Origin: Thamnaconus septentrionalis
Lineage: Eukaryota > Chordata > Actinopteri > Tetraodontiformes > Monacanthidae
Length of the DNA stretch: 64,000 bases
Direction: 5' to 3'
NCBI GenBank assembly: GCA_009823395.1
Contig: CM020501.1
Location: forward strand, 3,506,861 to 3,570,860
Both the position numbers and the translations under genes were made by a program. The notes beneath the pieces are model-generated. The model did no database searches, was not told the origin of the DNA, and worked only from the letters and a program-made list of their open reading frames with translations. Of the stretch, positions 30,455-42,700 are shown piece after piece. How positions within the stretch are numbered: position 1 is the stretch's first letter; the number at the start of each line of letters is the position of its first letter.

Positions 30455-31272
30455 GGGGGTGTGGTCTCGTTGAGTGTTTGATGGGAGGCGGGGTCATAAT
30501 ATTTCTGGGGGTGTGGTCTTGCTAAGTGTTTGATAAGAGGTGGGGTCATAGTATTTCTAGGGGGTGTGGTCTTGATCAGTGTTTGATAGGGGGCGTGGTC
30601 TGGCTAAGTGTTTGATAGGAGGCGGGGTCTTGATCAGTGTTGATAGGAGGCGGGCCATAGTATTTCTAGGGGTGTGGTCTTGCTAAGTGTTTGATAGGAG
30701 GCGGGGTCATAGTATTTCTAGGGGGCGTGGTCTTGATCCGTGTTGATAGGAGGCGGGCCATAGTATTTCTAGGGGTGTGGTCTTGCTAAGTGTTTGATAA
30801 TAGATGGGGTAATAGTAATTCTAGGGGGCGTGGTCTTGATCAGTGTTGATAGGAGGCGGGCCATAGTATTTCTAGGGGTTTGGTCTTGCTAAGTGTTTGA
30901 TAAGAGGTGGGGTCATAGTATTTCTAGGGGGCGTGGTCTTGATCCGTGTTGATAGGAGGCGGGCCATAGTATTTCTAGGGGTGTGGTCTTGATCAGTGTT
31001 GATAGGAGGCGGGCCACAGTATTTCTAGGGGTGTGGTCTTGCTAAGTGTTTGATAAGAGGTGGGGTCATAGTAATTCTACGGGGCGTGGTTTTAGTAAGT
31101 GTTTGATGGAAGGCGGGTTTCATAATATTTCTAGGGGGCATGGTCTTGTTAAGATTTCGATGAGGGCGGGGTCATGTTTCGAGGGGGCGTGGTCTTATTA
31201 AGTGTTTGATGGGAGGCGGGGTCATAATATTTCTAGGGGTTGTGGTCTTGGTAAGTGTTTGATGGAAGGTGG
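30455..31272 (+). repeat. dimeric GC-box-rich minisatellite, about 17 units
   Basis: About 17 tandem units of roughly 46-55 bases, each containing a GTGTGGTC or GCGTGGTC core and a GGAGGCGGG-type core, joined by TATTTCTAGGGG. From about 30.67 to 30.98 kb two unit types alternate. Type A has TGCTAAGTGTTTGATAAGAG and type B has TGATCAGTGTTGATAGGAGG. Their starts are spaced 52, 50, 52, 50, 52 and 50 bases, giving a 102-base higher-order repeat. Confidence 0.95.
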
Positions 31273-32011
31273 GGACACAATATTTTTGTCAACTGGAATG
31301 GTTGGAGGAGGGGCTCTGGATTTTAAGCCAGTTTGAGTGGTCTGGTGGGGCGGAGTCTCTGTGTTCATTTTGTGTGTATAGGAGTGTTTTTTGAGAGGGA
31401 GACTTTATGCCAGGTGCAGTGTTTAAAGAGGGCTGAGACTTATTGATTTCATTGTCTTCTGAAATTGGGGGTTTTGGCCTGAGTTTTTTGAGAGACTTTG
31501 AGTTTCAGTCAGAAAATCCTCTATAGATTTTCCTGTTAGTTTGACTGCTTTTGGAGGCAAAAGTCATTGATTTTCATGTCAGCGTGAGGGGTTTTTGGGG
31601 TTGGGTAACAGATTTTACAAGTCTTTGCTTCTTGTTTTTGTTGTTGATGCAACTGGTTAGGGTTGGAGTAGTTCATGTTAGCCACTCTACTCTAGCCTCT
31701 ACTTAGGCGTGGTGCCGCTAGATAACCCAGCTTTGGTTTACTGGGAGCCACGACTAACTGGAATCTGCCCCTCCTGGAATTGTTTCAGGGCCAAGGATGT
31801 GAGAGGGCTGTACTGCTTGGCCAATCCCAACGCTACTGGCCTTTTTAGCCCAGCCAACATCCCGCATTGATCGTGGATAATCAGAAAGTGAATGTTCACT
31901 TCATTGCATGGAAGACGCAAACACATTTAACAGAAGTTGCTCGTAAACAAAGTAGTTGTATGTACAAAATTGACTTCGTAAAGGTGGAATTTTTTTATTT
32001 TAAATTTAGAA

Positions 32012-32017
<6 letters not shown>

Positions 32018-32049
<32 letters not shown>
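32018..32049. repeat. (TA)n microsatellite
   Basis: A short TA run of about 16 units. Confidence 0.9.
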
Positions 32050-32054
<5 letters not shown>

Positions 32055-32229
32055 TCTGCTGAATATACTTTCACTTTCATATATTTTCACGTACATTCCA
32101 CCACAGATGGAAAAACAATCTCCCGGAAATTTGGTTTTAAATCTGCCAATAAATTTCCGACAGAGCAGATCCAGCTGTGTGTGCACAATGGTGTGCGCGT
32201 GCATCTGTGTGTGTGTCCGGCTGCACTCA

Positions 32230-32377
32230 TCCATCACACACACACGCGAACACACACACACACACACACACACACACGCGAACACGCACACACACACACA
32301 CACACACACAGCTGTCCTTCAATAGTCTGGAGATAAGAGCCGTTATTGAAATTCCAGCTCCCTAACAGCCATCAATC

Positions 32378-32409
<32 letters not shown>

Positions 32410-32586
32410 CGTGCGTGAGCGCGCGCGCGTGTGCTCGTTGGGCAGCGCCGATACGTTTTCTCTCTCTGCTGGATTATGACTTCCTCGGGAAATGAGGCGA
32501 CGTGCCTTATCAGTCCTCCGGCTGGGCGATAAAGCACACACGCACACACGGATGTCGAGCCTCCTAACACCGCTGCAGACGGAGCG

Positions 32587-32626
<40 letters not shown>

Positions 32627-32630
32627 CGCT
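32230..32630. repeat. cluster of (CA)n and (GT)n arrays
   Basis: A (CA)n array with CGCG breaks lies at about 32236-32310, a (GT)n array passing into GCGC at about 32379-32431, and a (GT)n array at about 32588-32624. CA and GT tracts on the same strand can pair in RNA. Confidence 0.9.
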
Positions 32631-33649
32631 CCGTCTGCCTCGCTGTGTGTCTTTGTGTGTGTATGTTTTCCGTCTGTCTGCTCGTGTGTGTGCGCGCACA
32701 CGCGTTGCACGTTTTTGTCTGTCTGCCTGCCGTTTATACCCCCTGCTGTTTGTGTGTACATTGCGTTTTGCGAACACTTGGCGGTAATTATAAAGGATGG
32801 GAACGCAAGATGCGCAAAATAAACGTAGTTAGCTATGATTGGTTCCCAAATGAATTGTCGACATTACTAACATTTTCACGCAGGATTTTGTTAGTTAATT
32901 TTGTTATTTGGTAGTTTGTTTTTTTTTAGTTCAATATACTGTGATAATTAAAATCACGAAAAAGTAACAGGTCTAAAGAAAACAATGATTTTTTAAAAAT
33001 AGCTTGAATTGCAAACATGTTTTGTAGAATATTTCGCAAAGTGACAATGACAAAAATGGTTTTGCATTTGTAAGTCACGTGACAGACTGAAATGCTTTTT
33101 TTTTTTTTTTTTTTTAAATTATTGGGACATTTTTTGAGAAAATTGCAACTGCCCCTTTACTGGTCACCTTTCTAGCATAACATCACAACTGACATTCTGC
33201 ATCTCTACCAATCAGCACCATGAACGTGAGATTAAAAAGGCCATTGGCTGCCTGTTGCTAACTTTTTATTGCGCTTTTATAAATGTAGCATAATCACTTT
33301 GTCTTAAATCATCTTTCATATTTCAAAAACGGAACATGACTGCTTGGCTCTAAAATTACCCCAAAACTATGGATCTAACCGTCACACAGACTAAAATTTG
33401 TAGACATTCTAAATGGAGAAAAGATCTTCGCTTTAGCTCATGATATCCCTGATCAGTCTATTGCTTTTGGAAAAGTCTGGTTCACATAAGTTAAGAAGAA
33501 GAAATAGTTGCAGAAATTGTCAAAAAAAACATTTTTGTTTTTTGTTTTTTCGTAGCTGACTGAACCCTGTTTCTGGTCAGAAACCTCAGCTTTGGTTTCT
33601 GTCAGCCTTTGAAAACCTCCTCTCATGTGGTTTTCCTCTCCGTCTGCAG

Positions 33650-33729
33650 ACATGGCGCACTAATCGGCATGCTCCAGCCAGACGGTCGTGCCTGAAGCAG
33701 AAACCAGAAGACTGCAGGCTCACAGCATG
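33650..33729 (+). other. bcor: bcor exon carrying the start codon at its last three bases
   Basis: An 80-base exon with acceptor CCGTCTGCAG and donor ATG|GTAAGG. Reading back from the next exon, the only in-frame ATG is the last codon, 33727-33729, in a strong context (AGCATGG). An in-frame TAA stands at 33661-33663 and there is no other ATG between. Two short upstream ATG frames (from 33652 and 33669) end inside the exon. If this exon is the 5' neighbour of the large exon, translation starts M-VDASHSYM. Confidence 0.7.
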
Positions 33730-36700
33730 GTAAGGGTAAAAAGGTCAACTTTATGCTTCTCTGGTGTTGATCCTGCCACTGCAAAGCGAAATAAATTTGG
33801 AGTCCTCTCCCAGCCCCACCTTAAAAAACAAAACAAAACAAAAAAAACACGGAGCTTGACAGATATTTAGTTTGTCAAGCATGATAATGAAAAACAAATA
33901 TATTTTCTTGGCAAAAACCGCAGCAAGCGAAGGATCGCTCCGCTTCCTACACATCTGAGGCAGCCACCCAGCTGTCTGGATAATTTCCTAATGGGCCTGC
34001 GGCTGATAGCCAATCAGAAATGGTTCACAACGCCGTGTGACAGGAAATTCAATTAGGCCAACCCCCTCCACAACTCCCCCAATATTTCTCTTCCCGACTC
34101 TCTCTCTCTCCCCAGCTGCAACGCTTTTTCCTTTGTCTCTCGCCGTCTTTGTTTATCTGGTGCTACCTCTCTTTTCCTCTCTCTCTTTTTCTCACTCACC
34201 GCCTCTCGTCCCTCTCCCTCTGTTTCCTGTCGAGGGAGAGAGAAGAAGCGTAGCTCTGGGCATTGTATGACATCCAGGAATATGGACTAAAAAAAGATTG
34301 CTCTTATTTTTCTCCATGAAAGAGAAAATTAAATGACAGGCATCACGTCCTGTGATCCCGTAAATGTTCCAAATACTTTTGTCACTGAGGCTGTTTGTCC
34401 TTGAGAAATGATTCCTACAAAGCTATTTCATTTTTCAGTCTGGATTGTTGATTTTAGTGCATGTTTTGTCAAACAGGTTGTTTGGGTTCAAAAACTGTAT
34501 TAAAAAAAAAGCTTAATCTAATAGTTTATTCAAATCTGCAACATCAGTGCCTAAAGTAAAAGTAAATATTACGTTGATCAGAATATTATATATTGGTCAG
34601 TGTTAACTGGTACAGTTAATTCTAAATGTATTTTACATGTTGGGTCATTATTCTTTGGCATATTGCAGGTAGATGCCAGCCATTCTTACATGATGAATCC
34701 ACTGGCTGCCCTCAGCATTGACCGCAATACTTTGGTAGGTGAAAACTACCGTCCCCAAGGAGGAATTTTCTATCCCGGGATTCAGCCGCTTGCTGGTGAA
34801 AAGCTCCAGGAGACTGGCACCTCTATACCCCTTGGCTATGATCTCCTTTATAAACCAGGTGTGGCCCTGTTGGATGGTCAGAAAACTGGAAATGGATACA
34901 TTGGACTGTATAAGAGCCCACCACCAGGGTTGCAGAAACCTCTTCATGCTCACGCCGCTGGAGGTGATAACCTCGGGCTTGAGCGCCAAGTCCTGTCCAC
35001 AGTCAAGCAGTCTGAACTGTGCCTGAATGGTGGTGGTAGCTTCCTCAGATTGCCTTGGGTCAGCCCTTATGCCGATGCATCAATGTACCCATTCCTTGAT
35101 ATGGCATACAAGGCATCTTTCCTCTCTCAGCCGTCACCCTTTGTTCACCAACAGCTGGCATACCAGTCTTTGTGCGCCTCTGGAATAGCAAGCAGTGCAC
35201 CTGTGGAAGACAGACTTTTCTACCTGCCCCATTATGCACCGGCTCATATCTCCTCTCCACTGGGCCCTCCAATTAGAATTCATTCAGCTAATCCAACCAC
35301 AGCTGGTCTTTCACCATTGTCCCACGCACAGGATAAAACTTTACCTGGTATTAGCCCTCAAGTATCCCAGGAACACTCTGCTTTCAAAGCTAGTCCTCAG
35401 ATACCCCAGGATCCCCAGCCTCTGCCCATTCCCCGTCCCGATCAACAACATGGCAGCAGTGGTGCAAAATCCATTCTGCCTATTTCCAATACAACCACAC
35501 TCAGCAGTAACAGCATTGGAAGTAGTGGTGCCTCCAGTAAAAGTTGTGTTAGCAGTACCTCCAATCAGTCCCCGTCGGTCACCAATGTTCAGTGCATTGG
35601 TCCCTTGCCCCATCCCCTGAGTAATTCCACTCCAGACCTAAATAAGTCACTTTACAGAGGCACCTCTTCATCCTCAACGTCACATATAGTGACTCAACCA
35701 TTTTCCAAAGGAAGCATGAGGTCAGATATCTATTCTACCATGCAATCAGGCAGTAACAAAACCAAAGACACCATGTCAAATACCTGTATTGCAGAAAAGG
35801 TATTTCACCGGCTAAGACATCACAGGACACACGTGTGTCTCAAAAGCCTCCAAAAAACCTCAAAGAAAACCCCTTGAATCTGTCTCCAAAGGAATTGGAA
35901 GCATATTCATCCAAGCTAGAAGCTCTGGCCAAATTGGGTTACGTACCACCACATTCTTATGGGTTGCTTGCAAGTCAGGAACTGCACTTAAAAGAGGGTC
36001 TTACCCCACCTGTTACTAAGTCGGTAAAGTCATCAAATCTTCCTGAATCAACCAGTGATGTTCCCTTATCTCGGGCTATTTCAGGCCCCTCCTCAACTGT
36101 CAGCTCTCAAAGCTCCCAAATGATAAAACCCAGAAGTTTAGATCATCATTTAACGCCACAGTACTCGCCTGGATCCACAATTGGTGATGTGAATGGTAAT
36201 CCCAGCCCTTCCATCGGGGGGAGAACCTCAACATCATCTCCTTTCTCAAAATCTAAAGTGGAATGGTCTTTGCTCCCTCCTGCTGATTCAGATAAACTCT
36301 ACCCAAACAGTAAAGAGGAGGGTAACAAATGCTCCGGAAAACAAATTCTGAATCCTAAAATTGAGGCACAAGAGAGTCACTCTCGTTCACAGCAACAGCA
36401 GTCAAGTTTGGAAAAAGGAAAGTCTTCTCACAACTATGGGGATTCGTACCTCCCTTCTGGCTTTGGCTACACAAGCCGCTATGTCCCTTACACAGTAGCA
36501 GAGAATATGTCCTTGCAACATATGACCATTCCAGCTAAAGGGCCAGTTTACCCTCACCCAGTCTTGCTTGGCAGCAGCAGTTTTTATCCACCACACTTGC
36601 TCCCTAAACAAGGCATTCCATATGGAGTTCATCCAAACCAGGGTGAGTTCATGACTTTTCAAAATCCCAGGGGAATAACCCCCACTCTTGTCACTTCCCA

Positions 36701-39700
36701 CCCTGGTGTTGAACAGGTTGAGACTGGAGATAAAACCAAGAGTTCTGAGTTATTAAAAAAACAGGAAAGAACGAATATCACTGGATCCCAGAAGAGTGAC
36801 AGTGAAAGGGACGAGTCAACAACTGAAACAAAAAAGGCTTTAAGCAAAAGCCACACTTATGCTAATGACGATGTAATTTATATTGACCTTGTGCGTGATG
36901 AGCCCGAAAATGATGTGTTCACGAAGAAGCGCACCTTACCTTCCACACATGGAGATTCTGCCAGTGGATATAGCCACGTTGAAAGACAGCCACAGCCCTT
37001 AAATACCCTATCCTCTGACCAGTCTGCTGAGCAAAGACAAGGATCCTTACCTCACAACTCACAACGGCAATCTTTTCAGTCCTCTAAACCACCTTATAAA
37101 TGTGACGAGATTCCAGATGGGACTCAGGAAATGCAGGAGCCACATAGTCCATTACTCCACATCCCAGAGGAGCAGACAATGAGATGTGCCCGAACTTCTC
37201 CTCAGCAGTTTTCTCGGAAACTTAAAGCTGGCACCACTCAGAGTTCTACTGAATCAATAAGTGGTGTCACCATTAATGGTAGTAATGGTGTCAATGGGAA
37301 AAGCACCATTAATCAAGCTCCTTTCGACAGCTCAAACAGTAAAAACGGAAAACTTGACAAAACAGTGACACAAACGGCAACTTGCTCAGTCCTTCCATAA
37401 AAGAAAGCTGCTCCAGTGTGTGTAACAATTCTAACATCAAGGATGATGTGTTTGCAGCCACAAGTACCTGTCAGTCACTAAATCCAAGGGCTGGGATCAG
37501 TAAGGGCCCTGTAAGTGGAGTTTCTATTCCACAGGTCCACTGCACAGGTTTTGATCCAAGGTTTTCACTTGAAGAAACCATGAAGAGGGCACCACACAGT
37601 GGGAACATTGACTCAAGAAGTCCCACATGCAACGCTGGAGATGGGAGTAGCACACATACAGCCAACAAAAATTCTGTCAAACCATGTTGTAGTAATGCAG
37701 GCCTAAGAGTTCCAACTTGTGAACCTCAAATTTTAACTCTGGGAAATGGCAACCCGATGGCTCCTAGTTGTGGGATCATTAATCCCAAGTTTGCATTCAG
37801 TGATGACACTGTGCAACCCGTCTGCAGTTGCTTGAATCCAAGGACCCCTGCATGCGCGAAGAACTGTTTTTGTTGTCCAGATTGTACAGATCTCACTGCT
37901 AAGCGTCAACATCTTGGAAGTGACCACACCTGTAACAATTGCAGACTCCAGGGTTTAAACAGTTTCCCTTTGGGCCCAGCTGTTCAGCGTCTTTTACCCG
38001 AAAATCCAGTTGATGGAGGATTTAAATCAGCTTCTGCAACATGGACTCCAGAACAACCAATAAACCCAAACCTACCCAGACCTGAAGGCTTTTGTGCTAG
38101 TAGGAAAGAGCCAAGAAAAGAGATCCAAGACTGTGACCACAACTCTCCTAGTTATGAAGATGGGAAAAAAGATTTAGAGGATGGCTCAAATTGTATGTCG
38201 GATGACGATGATGCACTTGCTTACAAGAATCGGTGCCGCAGCATCACTAAACGCATTGCCAATTCTTCTGGCTATGTTGGAGACAAGTTCAAATGTGTGA
38301 CCACCGAGCTCTATGCAGACTCCAGCCAGCTGAGCAGAGAACAGAGAGCACTCCAGGTAAGAATGTTTTGTACATTTGAAAGTTTTTTTTTCCTTCCATC
38401 ACTCAATTTATCAACAAAACGTTTATAGTGCATTGCTACGGTGGGGACAAATTTAATTTTATTGGTCTGGATTGTAATCACTGTGGCGCCGCGGCCTGCA
38501 TGGGTTTGTTTTATGAGATTGATTTTTTTTTCTTTTTTTACTATTCATTCAGTCACATTGGCTCGCACTAATTGAGAAGAACGTTCTTGTTGGTGATGTA
38601 CAGGTTAACGCTACTGTTCACTTCAGTGTCTTCGACAGAAAAACTTTATCAGTACGATAAAATACTGATCAAGTTTAAGCAGTTTACTTTCCAAAAACGT
38701 AAAAAAATAAGCTTTGGATTGAGTGTGTGCACTCCAAAGAAATCCTTATTCCAGAATTGTGTCATCGTGTGTTTGCAGGCTTTGTGGAGTTGTTTGAATC
38801 AGGATCAAGAAACGGTGGCGGTTTGAGGTGGAATAGCGCTTTCCCTCCCTCCCCTTGCGCCACCCCCTTCTAGTCTCCCCCCTCGGTCTTCGACTGTTTT
38901 GGGTTGTGCTGGGGTCAAGTTAGCATAATAAGCCATAGCTGCATGTGTGTGGCTCCTGCTAGTTTTCCCTCCCCCCGTCCAAAATCCAAGAAAATGGAGG
39001 CTGATTTGGAAAGTTCCCAAATTACCTCAAACGGATGAAATTGAACATCAATAGCAATTCTTGGCTGTCATTAATTTTCTTTATCGACAGTATTTGTTGA
39101 ATATGTTTTTTAGGAAAATAAAATCTGTTTAAAGTCCAACTTATTTTGGTTCAACCGAATAAATGTTTTGAAATCTCCTCTGAGCAGCTCACTCTGCTTT
39201 TTGCAGTGTTTTATCTGGACAAAGAATCTGAGTTGCTGCCGGGCCCCCCCCCCCCACACACTCTCTTTCCCCCCTTCATCCTCGTCGTCATTCCGGGTTT
39301 GCGAAGGGGGAGGTTGTGGTGGGGGGAGGGAGGGTAGGGTTATGGTGGCGGCAGAGCAGGAGGTTCTCAGGGGAGGTTACCACTCAAATTAACTCGCATT
39401 TCGCTCCCGCGCCCTTGGGTGCTGCCGGCTCGGAGCGGCGACGTCGGATGGATTTGTAGATCGTTTCACGGGCCATTAATTTTAAAATGGGTTTGTGGTC
39501 AGGGCAGAGCGAGGTGAGCGAGAAATACTGGCCTGTCAGGAAGGCGAGCAGCGAGCGGTTAGCGGCGGCTGCAGGCAGGCTGGGGGGGCGGGGATGGAGG
39601 GTCGGTCTGGTCCGTCTCCTGTGCGGGACGAAGACGCTGGGTATCCATCATCCCTCTTAGAAAATATGACTTTGCGTTTGGCGGTGGTGGTTGGGTGGGT

Positions 39701-42700
39701 GGTGGGGGTTAAAGATAAGGCGTTGGAAGGGTCCAACCGCCGACCCCAGCATGACCGAAGACTTGGGGAGAAATTAAAAGTCCAGCAACAGCAGAGGTGC
39801 AAAAAAAAAAAAAAAAACCAGAAATTATAAGTCGACGTTTTTATTAAAATTTGAAACCACTATGATTCCTTGGTGTCACCCTCAGGACAAAACGTCCCTG
39901 GTTTCTGCTCAAATTTGCGGGTTTGCCTCCAGCCAGCTCAGAGGCGTTCACTCTCAGGGGCAGCTTTGTTTAAGAAAAAACGTTGTCTCTTTCGACCACA
40001 TTTACACCCCCCCCCCCCCTTAACCATTTCACTGGAGACGCCTGAGAGAGTTGGTGTGTGGATTCAGGCTGTTGTTGCTGTTCCTTCAAGGTGGCTGAGT
40101 CCAGGGTCAGCTACTGCTGTGGTTTTTTTTTTTATTTTGTATTTTTAGGGGGGCATTTGCAGTTTTTCATGGTTGTAAAAAAAAAAAAAAAGTATAGCTT
40201 CCCGATCCTCCGAAAGGAGATTCTCCCAAACTCTCAGCCTCCTCAGCTGACAACTGCTGTCCGAGCATCAGCGCTCCTCAAGTCCGAACCAAGAAACGCC
40301 AAGAAAAAATGTACCGCTTCCCTGGGACGTTTTCCCCCAAGAACTGTTGAAGTTATTCCACGTGTTTAACTGGAAAAGAGCCTGTAGAAAATATTTAGAA
40401 AGGGTGGGGCGTTCAAAAAAAAAGACCCAACCAATCAGATTTCTTGACCTGATACTGGAGCCAGTTGGTATCAGGTCAGCGTTCCCAACGTTTTCGACAT
40501 TTTCCCAAAGCCAGGCGGGAGAAAAGAAAAAATCTTCTTCTTTTAATGCGGAAATTTTGCAGTGTAGCTGCTTCCCCTTTTCTGTCACAGCTAAATCCCA
40601 TCTGTAGCTCTGCCCCTTTACCCTGATTGGTCTGGTTACCTTCTGACAATATGACAACAGATTGAGATTCAGATTTCTTGTTGATGCATTGAGCGATGTA
40701 AGACTTAAAACATTTGAATTCAGCTGCTCACAAGGTTTGGTTTTTTTTTTGTTAGCAGTGCCTAGTTGAATTATTTGTGATTTTTCTGGATTTTCTAACA
40801 AAAAATCATAGCAGCGTTTAAAATTCTTAGTTGACTGACAACCCTCACCCCCCACCCCCTCCCCGCCCCTAATCACATGAGCAACGGATCAAGTCAAATA
40901 TTTTCAAAGATGTCAAAGTCCCTTTTTTTTGTTTTTAAATTTGATAAACTTTCACGTTTCTCTCAGCGAGCCATGCTGCGCTTCTCTGAGCTGGAGCTGA
41001 AGGAAAAGGGGGAAGGAAGAGAAGGAGAAGAAGAAGGAGAAGAAGAAGGGATAACAGCAGCAGTGGCGGCAGCAGCAGAGGAGATGGAGTTGGCAGACGG
41101 CCAGCGCGGAGACGGAGGGAGGAAAGACGACGACGGGGAGGCGGAGGAGAAGGAGGAGGAGGGGGCGAGGAAGAAAGGAGGAGGAGAAGGGGAGGGAGGG
41201 TGGGAGCGCTGCCAGCAGAGCGAGGGGAGGCGGGGAGGAGGAAGAACCCCCTCAGCAGACGCCACTGAGGCACCGGGAGGTAAGAGGATTTACGGCGAGC
41301 TCTGCAGGATGACGCACACACACACACACACACGCACACACACGCATACACACACACAGGCACAGGCGCACACACAGGCGCACACACAGGCACACACACA
41401 CACACAGGCGCTCAAACACACATAGGCGCTCACACAGGCGCACACACACAAGCAGGGGCCGGTGTATGCACGCACAGACACACACATATACACAGTTGAC
41501 ACACACACACACACACACACACATATATTTATATATTTTTTAGCTTGATCTAGCTTGGAGCTGTTTGCTTTCTTTGTCTTTGTTTTTTTTTGGGCGCACT
41601 TGCACGGAAACGTGCATGTGCCTTGCAAGAGTACAGATGTGTGTGCGTCTGCCTCCCTCACGCAGGCACGCGTGCAAGCACGCACGCGCGCGCACACACA
41701 CACACACACACGTTTGAACTCTCGGTGCACCGCGCTCGCTTTGAGCCCAGCGCACTGCTGCCCTCATTTTCTCTAGGAAGCCAAGTGTGCACATTTAGAC
41801 ACACAAACACCAGCAACCGGTGCTCACACATGCACATACACCCAACCACACGGTCAACCACACACACACACACACGCACCGTTCTCAAGTTGTTTTTTTT
41901 GTGTCACATCAGGTTTTGAAGTTTGACTGGTTCAGCTTAAATTCTGTCCGGCTGTAAATTAATTACAAACATGCTATTAATCAAATAATAATACAAAAAA
42001 TACCTGATCAATCAGATCATTTTTTGTTAAAGTTTTAAATTGATCGGACTTGAGGATTTTCTAGGGAAATATTGAGCTGTTTTTTTTTTTAATTTTTATA
42101 AATGCTGTCGACCTCAACACACTTTAACATTCAGAGGGTTTGTTGTTCATGTGCAAGTTCACCAAAACACCAAAAAGAATTACGCCCGTTTCCTCCTCGT
42201 CCTTTTAGTCGTTAATACTCCTAGTTAACCACTTAATTCCCATTTTCCAGTTTACTGTCGAGAGATTTTGCTCCCTCAAACACTTTGCTGACTGGCTTGC
42301 TTAACATTTGAAAAATTATGATGAGAATTAATAGCAGATTATTTGTGGGATGTTTGTAAAAAAAAAAAAAAAATGGCAGGTACGTTTTATTTGGAAATGG
42401 AACTGCCTTTAGAATAATAATAGTTGTCGTGTTCTAGACAGACTTTGATTTGAAATAAGAACTGCAGAGGGCCGAGCATGCAGCCCTGCTGAACGCCTCC
42501 AGAGTCGAGAGCGGACAGGGAAATCTTAACGTACAGGAGGGGAAAAAAAGATACAAACCTGAAGTTTTCTCCAGTCCTGATGTAAAACTACTTTAGCATG
42601 AGCAGTAGCGTAGTATCAGGTTAGCATGCGCTAAAGAACCACAGGGCTGGCCGGGGATAAAACTGGAGAGACGTGAATATGGAAATGGAGAAGGAACGAG

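Larger units (their letters stand above)
29154..33649 (+). other. bcor: probable bcor intron 1
   Basis: Non-coding. It contains the GC-rich minisatellite at 30.45-31.27 kb and several dinucleotide arrays (listed). The interval from 32.9 to 33.6 kb is AT-rich with nothing recognised. Confidence 0.55.

Noticed and set aside
35800..35825. 26-base GT-AG mini-intron that would restore the bcor frame
   Set aside because: Removing GTATTT...CACAG at 35800-35825 does rejoin the frames, but 26 bases is far below the minimum for vertebrate spliceosomal introns. The bases also translate sensibly in the downstream frame, so a missing base in the A-run is more likely.
40268..40876. 202-codon minus-strand open frame
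   Set aside because: No similarity recognised. It lies within a bcor intron with poly-A and poly-T runs and has no supporting structure.
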